This document shows positions 40,815 through 49,345 of a stretch of DNA of 64,000 nt, in pieces. The position numbers and the translations under genes are program-made. The DNA is from Microbacterium oleivorans (lineage in GTDB: Bacteria > Actinomycetota > Actinomycetes > Actinomycetales > Microbacteriaceae), in the NCBI RefSeq assembly GCF_023715745.1, contig NZ_JAMBOV010000001.1, forward strand, positions 868,001 to 932,000, read 5' to 3'. How positions within the stretch are numbered: position 1 is the stretch's first letter; every line of letters starts with the position of its first letter. The notes under the pieces were generated by a model, which saw only the letters and a list, made by a program, of their open reading frames with translations, made no database searches and was not told the origin of the DNA.

Positions 40815-41561
40815 GTGACCGAACAGCCCTCCCGCACCCCGTCCACCCGCGCGGACCTCGGCAAGGACCCCGAGCGGGTCAGCGGCATGTTCGACGAGGT
40901 CGCCGCGGCCTACGACCGCACCAACACGATCCTCAGTCTCGGCAACGACAAGCTGTGGCGCATCGCGACGACGCGCACGATCGCGCCGCGCCGCGGTCAG
41001 CGGATCCTCGACCTCGCAGCCGGCACCGGGGCAAGCTCGGTCTCGCTCGCCCGCTCCGGCGCGGAGGTCGTGGCCGGCGACTTCTCGGCGGGGATGATCG
41101 CGGAAGGGAAGCGGCGACACGGCGGCATCCCGAACCTGTCCTTCGTCGAGGCGGACGCGACGGCGCTGCCGTTCGCGGACGAGGAGTTCGACACCGTCAC
41201 GATCTCCTTCGGCCTGCGCAACGTCAACGACCCCGACAAGGCCCTGCGCGAGATGTTGCGCGTCACCAAGCCCGGCGGCACGCTCGTCATCTGCGAGTTC
41301 TCGCGCCCGCCGGCAGCGCTCATGCGCGGGCTCTACCGCTTCTACAACGACCGCGTCCTGCCCGTCGTCGCGCGCGCGTTCAGCTCGAACGCCGACGCGT
41401 ACGACTACCTCAACGAGTCGATCCGCGACTGGCCCGACCAGCGCACGCTCGCCGGCCGCATCCGTGCCGCCGGGTGGGAGCAGGTCGCCTGGCGCGACCT
41501 GAGCTTCGGCATCGTCGCACTGCACCGTGCGCGCAAGCCCGCAACCCCGGGCCGGGCCTGA
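40815..41561 (+). CDS. menG: Demethylmenaquinone methyltransferase
   Basis: Methylates demethylmenaquinone to menaquinone using S-adenosylmethionine, the last pathway step. At 248 residues it is UbiE/MenG sized. The family signature is present: [21 protein letters not shown] (near residue 27). The SAM motif is [16 protein letters not shown] (near 65), and the second signature is [24 protein letters not shown] (near 133). The GTG follows TAGGCT by exactly 6 nt. It is divergent from menF and 23 nt upstream of the polyprenyl synthase, which has its own box. Confidence 0.94.
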   Translation: MTEQPSRTPSTRADLGKDPERVSGMFDEVAAAYDRTNTILSLGNDKLWRIATTRTIAPRRGQRILDLAAGTGASSVSLARSGAEVVAGDFSAGMIAEGKRRHGGIPNLSFVEADATALPFADEEFDTVTISFGLRNVNDPDKALREMLRVTKPGGTLVICEFSRPPAALMRGLYRFYNDRVLPVVARAFSSNADAYDYLNESIRDWPDQRTLAGRIRAAGWEQVAWRDLSFGIVALHRARKPATPGRA

Positions 41562-41584
41562 GGCGCGACGGGTACGCTGGAGGC

Positions 41585-42646
41585 ATGACCCCCCGTCCCG
41601 GTACTCCGGGCTCGCAGATCGCGAGCCGTCTCGGCGTCACCGAGCGCATCTTCGTGGGCCCGCGCATGCGGAAGATGCTCGCCACGGTCGAGGAGGGGCT
41701 CGATCTCGTCGAAGCCCGCCTCGCCGGTGAGCTCAAGGTCGGCGACTCGCTCGCCGACGTCACCTCGCGCTACCTCTACGAGGCGGGCGGCAAGCGGATG
41801 CGGCCGATGCTCGCCATCCTCACGGCGCAGCTCGGCTCCGGGGTCACCGACGACGTCCTCGCAGGGGCGACCGCGCTCGAGATGACCCACCTCGGCTCGC
41901 TTTACCACGACGACGTCATGGACGAGGCCGACCGTCGCCGCGGTGTGCCCAGTGCCCATGCGGTGTGGGGCAACAGCGTCGCCATCCTCACCGGTGACCT
42001 GCTGTTCTCCCGTGCGAGCCAGCTCATGGCCCAGGTGGGGGAGCGTGCCATCCGGTTGCAGGCCGACACCTTCGAGCGACTCGTTCTCGGTCAGATGCAC
42101 GAGACCGTTGGCGCTCAGCCGGGCGACGACCCGGTGGACTTCTATCTGCAGGTGCTGAGCGACAAGACCGGCTCGCTGATCGCCGCGGCCGCCGAGACCG
42201 GCGTCGTCTTCTCCGACGCCTCCGACGAGTACGCCGCTCCCGTGCGCGAGTTCGGTGAGCGCGTCGGTGTCGCCTTCCAGCTGCTCGACGACGTCATCGA
42301 CCTGTCGGCCGATGCGGAGGAGACCGGCAAGGTGCCCGGCACCGATCTGCGCGCCGGCGTCCCCACGATGCCCTATCTGCTCCTCGCCCGAGCGACCGAC
42401 CCGGCCTCGCGCGCGCTCAAGGTCACGATCGACGAGGGTGTCGCCCGTATCTCGGACGGCGCCGACCCCGTCATCCTCGACGCCCCGCTCGCGCAGCTGC
42501 GCGACCACCCGGCGACCGAGGCGACGCGCCGGCTCGCCCACGAATGGTCCGACCGTGCGGTGGCCGCCCTCGCGCCCTTGCCGGACGGACTCGTCCGCGA
42601 GGCGCTGACGCGATTCGCGCAGGTCGTCGTCGACCGCTCCAGCTGA
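41585..42646 (+). CDS. Polyprenyl diphosphate synthase (menaquinone side chain)
   Basis: Makes the long-chain isoprenoid diphosphate used by MenA. At 353 residues it is a trans-prenyltransferase. The first Asp-rich motif is HLGSLYHDDVMDEADRRRG (near residue 105), GGKRMRPML is upstream (near 65), and the second motif is FQLLDDVIDLSAD (near 235). Chain length cannot be read with certainty. The ATG lies exactly 6 nt after TACGCT (41573-41578), with GGAGG within the spacer. Location after menG supports the menaquinone role. A weak hairpin follows. Confidence 0.92.
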   Translation: MTPRPGTPGSQIASRLGVTERIFVGPRMRKMLATVEEGLDLVEARLAGELKVGDSLADVTSRYLYEAGGKRMRPMLAILTAQLGSGVTDDVLAGATALEMTHLGSLYHDDVMDEADRRRGVPSAHAVWGNSVAILTGDLLFSRASQLMAQVGERAIRLQADTFERLVLGQMHETVGAQPGDDPVDFYLQVLSDKTGSLIAAAAETGVVFSDASDEYAAPVREFGERVGVAFQLLDDVIDLSADAEETGKVPGTDLRAGVPTMPYLLLARATDPASRALKVTIDEGVARISDGADPVILDAPLAQLRDHPATEATRRLAHEWSDRAVAALAPLPDGLVREALTRFAQVVVDRSS

Positions 42647-42650
42647 TCAC

Positions 42651-42664
42651 CGGCGGAACCGCCG
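42651..42664 (+). terminator. Weak hairpin after the polyprenyl synthase
   Basis: CGGCGG-AA-CCGCCG followed by CTTCTTCGT. The loop is so short that the effective stem is about 5 bp; termination is uncertain. Confidence 0.3.
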
Positions 42665-42707
42665 CTTCTTCGTCACGCCCGTGCGCGGGCTCTCGGAAAG
42701 GACACCC

Positions 42708-44081
42708 ATGACCAAGCTTCGGCTGGCCATCGTCGGCGCAGGACCCGCCGGCATCTACGCGGCGGACATCCTCCTGAAGGCGGAGCGCAAGTTCGACGTG
42801 TCGATCGACCTCTTCGACCACCTTCCGGCGCCCTACGGCCTCGTGCGCTACGGCGTCGCACCCGACCACCCGCGCATCAAGGGCATCATCAACGCCCTGC
42901 GCGACGTCCTCGACCGTGGTGACATCCGCATCTTCGGCAACGTCCGGTTCGGCGTGGACATCACCCTCGCCGACTTGAAGAAGCACTACAACGCCGTCAT
43001 CTTCGCGACCGGCGCGATCAAGGACGCCGACCTCGACATCCCCGGCATCGACGCCGAGGGCTCCTTCGGCGCGGCGGATTTCGTCAGCTGGTACGACGGC
43101 CACCCGGACTTCCCGCGCGAGTGGCCGCTGGACGCGGCATCCGTCGCGGTCCTCGGCAACGGCAACGTGGCCCTCGATGTCGCGCGCGTGCTCGCCAAGC
43201 ACGCCGACGACCTGCTGCCCACCGAGATCCCCGCGAACGTCTACGAGGGTCTGAAGGCGTCGCCGGTCACCGACGTGCACGTCTTCGGCCGCCGCGGCCC
43301 GGCGCAGGTGAAGTTCACCCCCCTCGAGCTGCGCGAACTCGGCGAGCTGCGCGACGTCGACATGGTCGTCTACGACGAGGACTTCGACTACGACGAGGCC
43401 TCGAAGACGGCCATCGCCTCGAACAAGCAGGTCATGGTGATCGACCGCGTGCTGCAGTCGTGGCGCCAGCGGCCGAGCGTCAACAACGCCGGCGGTGAGG
43501 CCAGCCGCCGTCTGCACCTGCACTTCTGGGCCCGACCGGTCGAGGTCAAGAAGGATGCCGACGGCCGCGTCGCGGCGATCGTCACCGAGCGCACGCGTCC
43601 CGACGGCTCCGGCGGGGTCGAGGGCACGGGCGAGCTCCGCGAGATCCCGGTCGGCCAGGTCTACCGCGCCGTCGGATATTTCGGCTCGCCGCTCCCGGAC
43701 GTGCCCTTCGACAAGCGCCACGGTGTGATCCCGAACCACGAAGGCCAGGTGCTGAAGAAGGGCTCCAACGAGCGTGTCCCCGGCGTGTATGCGACCGGCT
43801 GGATCAAGCGCGGCCCGGTCGGTCTCATCGGGCACACCAAGTCCGATGCGATGGAGACGATCCGTCACCTCATCAACGACCAGGCCTCGTGGTGGAACCC
43901 CGAGGACCCGTCCGACGACGCGATCATCTCGCTGCTCGCCGAGCGCCAGGTCGCGTGGACCGACCTCGACGGCTGGCACCGGCTCGACGCGCACGAGGTC
44001 GCTCTCGGCGCGCCGCACGAGCGTGAGCGGGTCAAGGTCGTCGACCGCGACGAGATGGTGCGGGTCTCGCGCGGCGAGTGA
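42708..44081 (+). CDS. fprA: Ferredoxin/adrenodoxin-like NADP+ reductase (FprA type)
   Basis: A 457-residue FAD/NADP flavoprotein that transfers electrons between NADPH and ferredoxin. The FAD dinucleotide motif is LAIVGAGPAGIYAADIL (residues 6-22). The signature of the adrenodoxin-reductase group is APYGLVRYGVAPDHPRIKGI (near 45). The NADP motif is VAVLGNGNVALDVARVL (near 150) with FGRRGPAQVKFTPLELREL (near 200). The FAD-closing motif is YATGWIKRGPVGLIGHTKSDA (near 365). Ribosome site GGAAAGGA precedes the ATG. It follows the polyprenyl synthase with a 61-nt gap and is convergent with the MFS gene. Confidence 0.94.
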   Translation: MTKLRLAIVGAGPAGIYAADILLKAERKFDVSIDLFDHLPAPYGLVRYGVAPDHPRIKGIINALRDVLDRGDIRIFGNVRFGVDITLADLKKHYNAVIFATGAIKDADLDIPGIDAEGSFGAADFVSWYDGHPDFPREWPLDAASVAVLGNGNVALDVARVLAKHADDLLPTEIPANVYEGLKASPVTDVHVFGRRGPAQVKFTPLELRELGELRDVDMVVYDEDFDYDEASKTAIASNKQVMVIDRVLQSWRQRPSVNNAGGEASRRLHLHFWARPVEVKKDADGRVAAIVTERTRPDGSGGVEGTGELREIPVGQVYRAVGYFGSPLPDVPFDKRHGVIPNHEGQVLKKGSNERVPGVYATGWIKRGPVGLIGHTKSDAMETIRHLINDQASWWNPEDPSDDAIISLLAERQVAWTDLDGWHRLDAHEVALGAPHERERVKVVDRDEMVRVSRGE

Positions 44082-44090
44082 GGCCCGCGG

Positions 44091-45290
44091 TCACGCCGAG
44101 CGGTGCGCGGCGCGGTTCGAGGCGAGCCCGAGCGTCAGACTGATCACGGCACCGGCGAGCATGACGCACGCCATGGGCACCGCGGTCTCCTCTCCCCACA
44201 GTCCCACGATGGGTGTCACGAGGGCGCCGGTCGCGAACTGGCAGGCGCCCATCAGCGCCGCTCCTGCACCGCGGTTGCTCGACGTCGCGCGGGCGAGCCC
44301 GAGCGCGTTCGCGTTGCCGAACGTGAGCCCGGCGGCGCCCATCGTGGTGAAGGCGCAGGCGAGGAAGAGCGGGATCGACAGGATGCCGGTCGCCGCCGAC
44401 GCCGTCATGACCGCCGCGGCGGCGACGCCGAGCGAGGCACCGATCACCAGCATCCGCTCGGGGCCGATCCGCGGCGCGTACGTCGCGTTGATCAGGTTCG
44501 CCACCAGGAGGGCGACGCCGCCGCCGGCGAAGCCGAGCCCGTAGAGGAAGGGCGGCATCCCGAGGATGACCTGTCCGACGAACGGGGATGCCGCGACGTA
44601 GGCGAAGAGTCCGGCGAACCCGGAGACGTAGGCGCCGGTGTATCCGAGGTAGATCCGGTCCCTCAGGAAGTGCGCGAACGAGGAGCGCATCGCTCCGAGT
44701 CCGCCGGTGTGCCGGAGCTCGCGGGGAAGGGACTCCGGCACGACGAGCCAGGCCAGGAGGAGCATCAGGACGGCGATGACCGCAAGAGCGGTGAGCACCC
44801 CGCGCCAGCCCGAGAACGACGCGACGAGGCCGCCGATGGGAGGGGCGACGAGAGGACCGAGTCCGCCCACGGTCGCGATGAGGCTGAGAGCCCGGACGGC
44901 GGTCCGGCCGGTGCTGAGGTCGACGGCGATGGCCCGGGCGATCACGACACCGGCCGCTCCCGACAGTCCCTGGACGAGCCGCAGGACGATGAACACCTCG
45001 ATCGTGGGGGCGGCCACCATGGCGACGCTCGTGAGGGTGAAGGCGCTGGTCGCCAGGAGCAGGACACGGCGGCGCCCCCACATGTCCGAGAGCGGACCGA
45101 GCAGCAGCTGCCCGGCGCCGAGGCCGAGCAGGAAGGCCGTCAGCGTGAGTTGCACGGTGGCCGGCCGGGCGTCGAGCTCGCGGGCGATCTGCGGCAGCGA
45201 CGCGAGGTACATGTCAATCGCGAACGGGCCGACCGCCGACAGGAAGCCCAGGACGACGACGAGCCGTCGGGTCAGGAGCGGCGCCGTCAT
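44091..45290 (-). CDS. Bcr/CflA-type MFS drug exporter
   Basis: A 399-residue, 12-helix MFS transporter. Bcr/CflA marks are FLSAVGPFAIDMYLASLPQIARELDA (residues 14-39, motif D1-like), GPLSDMWGRRRVLL (motif A, near 72), and RLVQGLSGAAGVVIARAIAVDL (motif C-like, near 110). The ATG overlaps the TetR stop (ATGA at 45287-45290), so it is co-translated with the regulator and most likely repressed by it. Exports of antibiotics such as bicyclomycin or sulfonamides are known for the group; the substrate here is unknown. It is convergent with fprA. Confidence 0.88.
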   Translation of the reverse strand: MTAPLLTRRLVVVLGFLSAVGPFAIDMYLASLPQIARELDARPATVQLTLTAFLLGLGAGQLLLGPLSDMWGRRRVLLLATSAFTLTSVAMVAAPTIEVFIVLRLVQGLSGAAGVVIARAIAVDLSTGRTAVRALSLIATVGGLGPLVAPPIGGLVASFSGWRGVLTALAVIAVLMLLLAWLVVPESLPRELRHTGGLGAMRSSFAHFLRDRIYLGYTGAYVSGFAGLFAYVAASPFVGQVILGMPPFLYGLGFAGGGVALLVANLINATYAPRIGPERMLVIGASLGVAAAAVMTASAATGILSIPLFLACAFTTMGAAGLTFGNANALGLARATSSNRGAGAALMGACQFATGALVTPIVGLWGEETAVPMACVMLAGAVISLTLGLASNRAAHRSA

Positions 45291-45886
45291 GCCGGCGGTC
45301 GCAGGAGCGCGCCGAGGGTGCGCAACGTCGATTCGAGTCCGACGGTGGGATCGAGCAGCCACTGGATCTGCAGACCGTCGGAGGCCGCGATGAGAAGAGA
45401 GGCGAGATGCTCCGCCGAAACGTCGTCGCGGACGAGCCCTTCCGCCTGCTGCCGCCTCAGACTGTCGGTCATCGACGCGCGCAGCCGGGTGAAGCGCGCC
45501 GTGAAGAAGTCTCGACCGACGCCGGAGTCGCCCTCGAGCGAGGCGGCGAGGAGGGTGGAGTACAGAGTGACGAGACCCGGAACCTCGACGTTCTTGATGG
45601 CGGCTTCGACCATGGTGTCGATGCCGGGACGCAAGCCGGGGGAGTCGACCCTGGTCTCCTCGGCGTGCTTGTAGACAGCGACCAGCAGCTGCTCGCGCGA
45701 GTCGAAGTAGTGCAGCAGGGCGGCGTGCGAGACGCCGATCGACTCGGCGATCCTGCGCAGGGAGGTGCCGTGCGCCCCGCGTTCGCGGAAGACCTCGATC
45801 GCGCGGTCGAGGATTTCTTGGCGTCGGGCGACACCCTTCGGCTGCGATCCGCGCCGGCCGATCACGGCATCGTCATCCTCACCCAT
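45287..45886 (-). CDS. TetR family regulator of the MFS exporter
   Basis: A 199-residue TetR protein. The HTH is RQEILDRAIEVFRERGAHGTSLRRIAESIGVSHAALLHYFDSREQLL (residues about 21-67), with the LHYF end of the recognition helix. The ligand domain has no recognisable signature. The ATG at 45886 is exactly 6 nt after TACTCT (45893-45898, minus strand); the longer frame to 45922 runs into the operator. The perfect 24-bp palindrome at 45911-45934 is placed to repress this operon and possibly the divergent sugar genes. Confidence 0.9.
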   Translation of the reverse strand: MGEDDDAVIGRRGSQPKGVARRQEILDRAIEVFRERGAHGTSLRRIAESIGVSHAALLHYFDSREQLLVAVYKHAEETRVDSPGLRPGIDTMVEAAIKNVEVPGLVTLYSTLLAASLEGDSGVGRDFFTARFTRLRASMTDSLRRQQAEGLVRDDVSAEHLASLLIAASDGLQIQWLLDPTVGLESTLRTLGALLRPPA

Positions 45887-45910
45887 GGGGACAGAGTAGG
45901 GCCGTCGAGG

Positions 45911-45934
45911 AAAAACCTCCAACTGGAGGTTTTT
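45911..45934. promoter_or_regulatory. Perfect 11-bp inverted repeat, candidate TetR operator
   Basis: AAAAACCTCCA, 2-bp spacer, TGGAGGTTTTT. It is AT-richer than its surroundings and sits between the divergent TetR-MFS and isomerase-oxidoreductase units, overlapping the likely -35 region of the TetR promoter. Confidence 0.8.
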
Positions 45935-45995
45935 CTGCTATCGTCGTGGCCACGCCGCCCCGCGGCATCCGACAACGACGTACGAAGGAAGGCCC

Positions 45996-46820
45996 ATGGC
46001 TCTGCCACTCGCCTCTGTCCAGCTCTACACACTCGCCAAAGAGTTCAGCGAGGACATGTCCGGATCGCTCGACAAGCTGGCCGCGATCGGCCTGCGGAAC
46101 GTGGAGGCGTTCGACTTCGTGCGGCGTCCCGACGAGATCCGCGCGGCGCTCGACGCCAGCGGTCTCGCTTCGCCGACCGGACACGCCCCGCTGCTGTCGG
46201 ACGAGCTCTGGACCCCGGACGGATCGATCCCGACCCCGGGCAACGAGGTCGTCTTCGAAGCCGCCGCGAAGATCGGGATGACGACGGTCATCGACCCGTT
46301 CGTCGCCCCCGAGCGCTGGCTCACGGAGGAGGGCGTCGCCGACATCGCGGAGCGCATGAACCGCGCCGCCGAGAAGGCCGCGGAGTTCGGGCTGACGGTC
46401 GGCTACCACAACCACGCGCAGGAGTTCGTCGCGGACTTCGGCGGACAGACCGCCTACGAGCGCTTCCTCGAGCTCACCGACGACCGCGTCGAGATCGAGC
46501 TCGACCTGTTCTGGGCGCTCACCGGCGGCCAGGACGTGCCCGCGCTCGTGAAGAGCCTCGGCGATCGCCTCGTCGCGGTGCACGTCAAGGACGGGATCGC
46601 CCCGACATCCAACCCATGGGCTCCCGGTGCCGACTCGTTCGGTTCCGACTCTCTCGAGCAGCTCCGTGCGGGGACCGGCGACGTCCCGCTCGCGGAATCG
46701 CTCCAGGCCGGCACGGGCATCAAGTTCGCCGTCATCGAGTACGACAAGGCCCCGGGTGACGTGTTCGAGGACATCGCAGCGTCCTACGCGTTCCTGAAGG
46801 ACGGCGGTTTCATCGCATGA
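45996..46820 (+). CDS. Sugar phosphate isomerase/epimerase (TIM barrel)
   Basis: A 274-residue xylose-isomerase-like TIM-barrel protein. It begins LASVQLYTLAKEFSEDMSG. Candidate metal or substrate residues are in AEFGLTVGYHNHAQEFVADFGG (His-Asn-His, near residue 133), VEIELDLFWALTGG (near 165) and LVAVHVKDGIAP (near 190), the usual set for this superfamily. The substrate is not predictable. ATG with ribosome site GAAGGAAGG. The stop overlaps the next gene's ATG (ATGA). Together with the Gfo/Idh gene it forms a small inositol- or sugar-catabolic operon divergent from TetR-MFS. Confidence 0.88.
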   Translation: MALPLASVQLYTLAKEFSEDMSGSLDKLAAIGLRNVEAFDFVRRPDEIRAALDASGLASPTGHAPLLSDELWTPDGSIPTPGNEVVFEAAAKIGMTTVIDPFVAPERWLTEEGVADIAERMNRAAEKAAEFGLTVGYHNHAQEFVADFGGQTAYERFLELTDDRVEIELDLFWALTGGQDVPALVKSLGDRLVAVHVKDGIAPTSNPWAPGADSFGSDSLEQLRAGTGDVPLAESLQAGTGIKFAVIEYDKAPGDVFEDIAASYAFLKDGGFIA

Positions 46821-47944
46821 CCGGTCCCGTCGGAGTCGGCATCGTCGGTGCCGGTGTCATCAGCCAGACCTATCTCGAGAATCTCACCTCGTTCCCCGAT
46901 GTGAAGGTGGTCGCGATCGGCGACCTCATCCCCGAGCGCGCCAAGGCCAAGGCCGAGGAGCATGGCGTGCCGTCCTGGGGCACGCTCGAGGACGTCCTCG
47001 CCAACCCCGAGGTCGAGCTCGTCGTCAACCTCACGATCCCCGAATCGCACATCGCGGTGTCGTCCCAGGCGGTCGCGGCCGGAAAGCACGTGTGGACCGA
47101 GAAGCCGCTGGGCCTCGACCGCGAGGGTGCCCGCCACCTGCTGAAGGATGCCGAGGCCGCGGGTGTCCGCGTCGGCTCGGCGCCCGACACGATCCTGGGG
47201 CCCGGCTTCCAGACCGCCAAGCGCGCGATCGCCGAGGGCGTCATCGGCACCCCGCTGTTCGTCCAGACGGCATTCCAGACGCAGGGGCCCGACCTGTGGC
47301 ATCCCGAGCCCGCCTTCCTCTTCGCCAAGGGTGCGGGTCCGCTTCTCGACATGGGGCCCTATTACTTCTCGGCCCTCGTCAGCCTCCTGGGCCCGATTGC
47401 CGGTGTCGCCGCGCGCGGGTCGCGCTTCCGCACGGAGCGTCACATCCACACCGGTCCCCGTGCCGGCGAGGCCTTCCCCGTCGAGGTGCCCTCGTCGGTG
47501 CAGGTCCTCTCGACCTTCGAGGGCGGCCAGCACGGCACGCACCTGCTGAGTTTCGACTCGGCGCTCGAGCGTCACGGTGTCGTGGAGATCCACGGCACCG
47601 AAGGGTCGATCGTGCTGCCCGACCCCAACCGGTTCGAGGGGCGCACGGCCTACGTGAAGCCGCTCGGCGTCTTCCGCGACGGCATGAAGACCGAACAGGA
47701 GTGGATCGAGGTCGAGCAGCAGGGCACGGTCGTCGGTCGCGGCCTCGGCGTGCTCGACATGGTGCGCGCCGTGGCCGAGGACCGGCCCCACGTCGCGACC
47801 GGCGAGCTCGGCTTCCACGTGCTCGACGTGCTGCTCTCGGCGCAGGACTCGGCCGAGACCGGCCAGTACCTCGAGATCGACAGCACCGTCGCGCCCGTCC
47901 CGCCGGTGCCGGTCGACTTCGACCCGTTCGCTCGCACGCTCTGA
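46817..47944 (+). CDS. Gfo/Idh/MocA family NAD(P) oxidoreductase
   Basis: A 375-residue dehydrogenase. The dinucleotide fold starts VGVGIVGAGVISQTYLENL (residues 4-22), and the family Lys is in HVWTEKPLGLDREGA (near 97, EKPLG). The substrate domain includes DMGPYYFSALVSLLGP (near 177), with candidate substrate residues Asp and His of the group. Substrates are typically inositol or sugars, often paired with an epimerase as here. The start overlaps the isomerase stop, and a strong hairpin lies 15 nt after its stop. Confidence 0.92.
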   Translation: MTGPVGVGIVGAGVISQTYLENLTSFPDVKVVAIGDLIPERAKAKAEEHGVPSWGTLEDVLANPEVELVVNLTIPESHIAVSSQAVAAGKHVWTEKPLGLDREGARHLLKDAEAAGVRVGSAPDTILGPGFQTAKRAIAEGVIGTPLFVQTAFQTQGPDLWHPEPAFLFAKGAGPLLDMGPYYFSALVSLLGPIAGVAARGSRFRTERHIHTGPRAGEAFPVEVPSSVQVLSTFEGGQHGTHLLSFDSALERHGVVEIHGTEGSIVLPDPNRFEGRTAYVKPLGVFRDGMKTEQEWIEVEQQGTVVGRGLGVLDMVRAVAEDRPHVATGELGFHVLDVLLSAQDSAETGQYLEIDSTVAPVPPVPVDFDPFARTL

Positions 47945-47958
47945 CCTGCGGACAAGAC

Positions 47959-47992
47959 GACGGCCCGGATCCCTCAGGGGGTCCGGGCCGTC
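47959..47992. terminator. Strong intrinsic terminator-like hairpin
   Basis: An 11-bp perfect stem (47959-47969 with 47982-47992, GACGGCCCGGA) and a 12-nt loop that can itself pair CCC with GGG. It follows the oxidoreductase stop and faces the BLUF gene stop on the other strand, so it may serve both. Confidence 0.75.
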
Positions 47993-48002
47993 ATTCGTCC
48001 GG

Positions 48003-48446
48003 TCAGTGCTGAGTCGATCGGACGCGGAACCAGAGGCTCAGCTCCCGCGCGGCGCGCAAGGTGGCCGACGGGTCGCCGTGGGCCTCGAGGTCGTCGAAGG
48101 TGTCGCGGAATCCCTCGGGCGCTGCGCCGTCGGGGACATCGATCGGCTCGTACCCCATGGTCCATTCGGCGAAGTTGCGCTCTTCGATGAACTCGTCGAT
48201 CAGAACACGCAGGTGATCGTGTCGGGGGTCCCGCTCGATCTTGCCCATCGTGTCGCGAACCGCCTCTTCGGGGCCCTCGAGGACCTGGATGAATCGGCCG
48301 GCCCGATACAGCAGCATGCCTGTCACGTCGCGCTCGGCGTTCGACGAGCGGCTCTGCTCGAGGAGCTCGCGCAAAGCCGCGTCGTCGAGCGGCGCGGTCG
48401 CCGTGCTCGAGTAGACGACGGAGAAGACGGTGGGGGAGTCGGTCAT
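48003..48446 (-). CDS. BLUF-domain blue-light photoreceptor
   Basis: A 147-residue, nearly pure BLUF protein binding FAD as a blue-light sensor. The key residues are all present: Tyr12 (VVYSS), Asn36 (SSNAERDVTGMLLY), Gln54 (RFIQVLEGPEE), Trp95 and Met97 (FAEWTMGYE). Each is offset by exactly 9 from the well-studied Rhodobacter AppA positions (Y21, N45, Q63, W104, M106), strong support for a working photocycle. There is no fused EAL or cyclase domain, so an output partner must be separate. Residues 98-147 form a C-terminal extension. The ATG overlaps the stop of an upstream 95-residue protein (ATGA), which is a likely partner. Confidence 0.93.
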   Translation of the reverse strand: MTDSPTVFSVVYSSTATAPLDDAALRELLEQSRSSNAERDVTGMLLYRAGRFIQVLEGPEEAVRDTMGKIERDPRHDHLRVLIDEFIEERNFAEWTMGYEPIDVPDGAAPEGFRDTFDDLEAHGDPSATLRAARELSLWFRVRSTQH

Positions 48447-48730
48447 CGGTTCTCCCGGATGGTGAAGATCCCGGACGCCGCGGGCGGCTCGGCGGGTGCG
48501 GAGAGGGTGCGCATCGCGGTGACGAGATCGGTGAAGGTCCCCACTATCGCCGACCGCATGTCGAACGCCACATAGCGGCCGTCCTTGCGCTGCTCGATGT
48601 AGCCCAGGAAGTTTCCGTTGCGGCTGCCGACGTGGAAGCCGTCCTCGACGCGCGCCCAGACCGTTCCGGGGGTGTGGTGGTGCTGCGGGGGCACGAGGCT
48701 CCTCACTGGTTCGTGGTGCTGACCTGCCAC
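48443..48730 (-). CDS. Small protein co-translated with the BLUF sensor
   Basis: A 95-residue soluble protein. I do not recognise the family. A His-rich start (QHHEPV...PPQHHHTPG) is followed by a compact part VWARVEDGFHVGSRNGNFLGYIEQRKDGRYVAFDMRSAIVGTF, which looks like a small beta fold. The stop overlaps the BLUF start, implying equal production and perhaps a partner role in signalling. The GTG start at 48730 is uncertain, with no clean box 6 nt upstream; a GTG eight codons later (48706) is an alternative. Confidence 0.6.
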   Translation of the reverse strand: MAGQHHEPVRSLVPPQHHHTPGTVWARVEDGFHVGSRNGNFLGYIEQRKDGRYVAFDMRSAIVGTFTDLVTAMRTLSAPAEPPAASGIFTIRENR

Positions 48731-48789
48731 GCTAAGTGAGGTGCCGGGCGGTCGCCTGGGCTTGACAATCCGCCGTGCGACCGCCTCTG

Positions 48790-49281
48790 TCAGCGGTAGT
48801 TGACGAACTGGAGATCGACGTCGAGGTCGGCGGCTTTCAGCATCCGCTGCACTTCCTGCAGGTCGTCACGCGACTTGGACTGCACCCGCAGCTCGTCGCC
48901 CTGGATCTGCGCCTTGACCGACTTGGGCCCCTCGTCGCGGATCATCTTGCTGATCTTCTTCGCGTCCTCGGAGGAGATGCCCTCCTTGAGGGTCGACACG
49001 ATGCGGAACTCCTTGCCGGAAGGCTGGGGCTCGCCGGAGTCGAGGCTCTTGAGCGAGATGCCGCGCTTGATCAGCTTGGACTGGAAGACGTCGAGCACCG
49101 CCTTGGCCCGCTCGTCGCTGTTCGCCTTGATGAGGATCGACTCGCCGCTCCACTCGATGGAGGCGCCGGTCCCCTTGAAGTCGTATCGCTGTTCGACCTC
49201 CTTGCGCGCCTGGTTGAGAGCGTTGTCCGCTTCCTGGCGATCGATCTTGCTGACGATGTCGAATGAGCTGTCGCTGGCCAT
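48790..49281 (-). CDS. YajQ family nucleotide-binding protein
   Basis: A 163-residue protein matching YajQ/UPF0234 along its whole length. It starts [38 protein letters not shown], continues with [30 protein letters not shown], and ends [32 protein letters not shown]. Some members bind cyclic di-GMP, others nucleic acids or nucleotides, so the ligand here is open. The fold is two ferredoxin-like domains. The next gene on the same strand, 60 bp downstream, is the BLUF partner. The start is the ATG at 49281, which restores the conserved N-terminus. Confidence 0.93.
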   Translation of the reverse strand: MASDSSFDIVSKIDRQEADNALNQARKEVEQRYDFKGTGASIEWSGESILIKANSDERAKAVLDVFQSKLIKRGISLKSLDSGEPQPSGKEFRIVSTLKEGISSEDAKKISKMIRDEGPKSVKAQIQGDELRVQSKSRDDLQEVQRMLKAADLDVDLQFVNYR

Positions 49282-49345
49282 GCGTTCGAGGGTACCGCCG
49301 CAGGATCGTTGCGCGCCCGTGACCCGGGCGGGATAGCGTCGAGTC

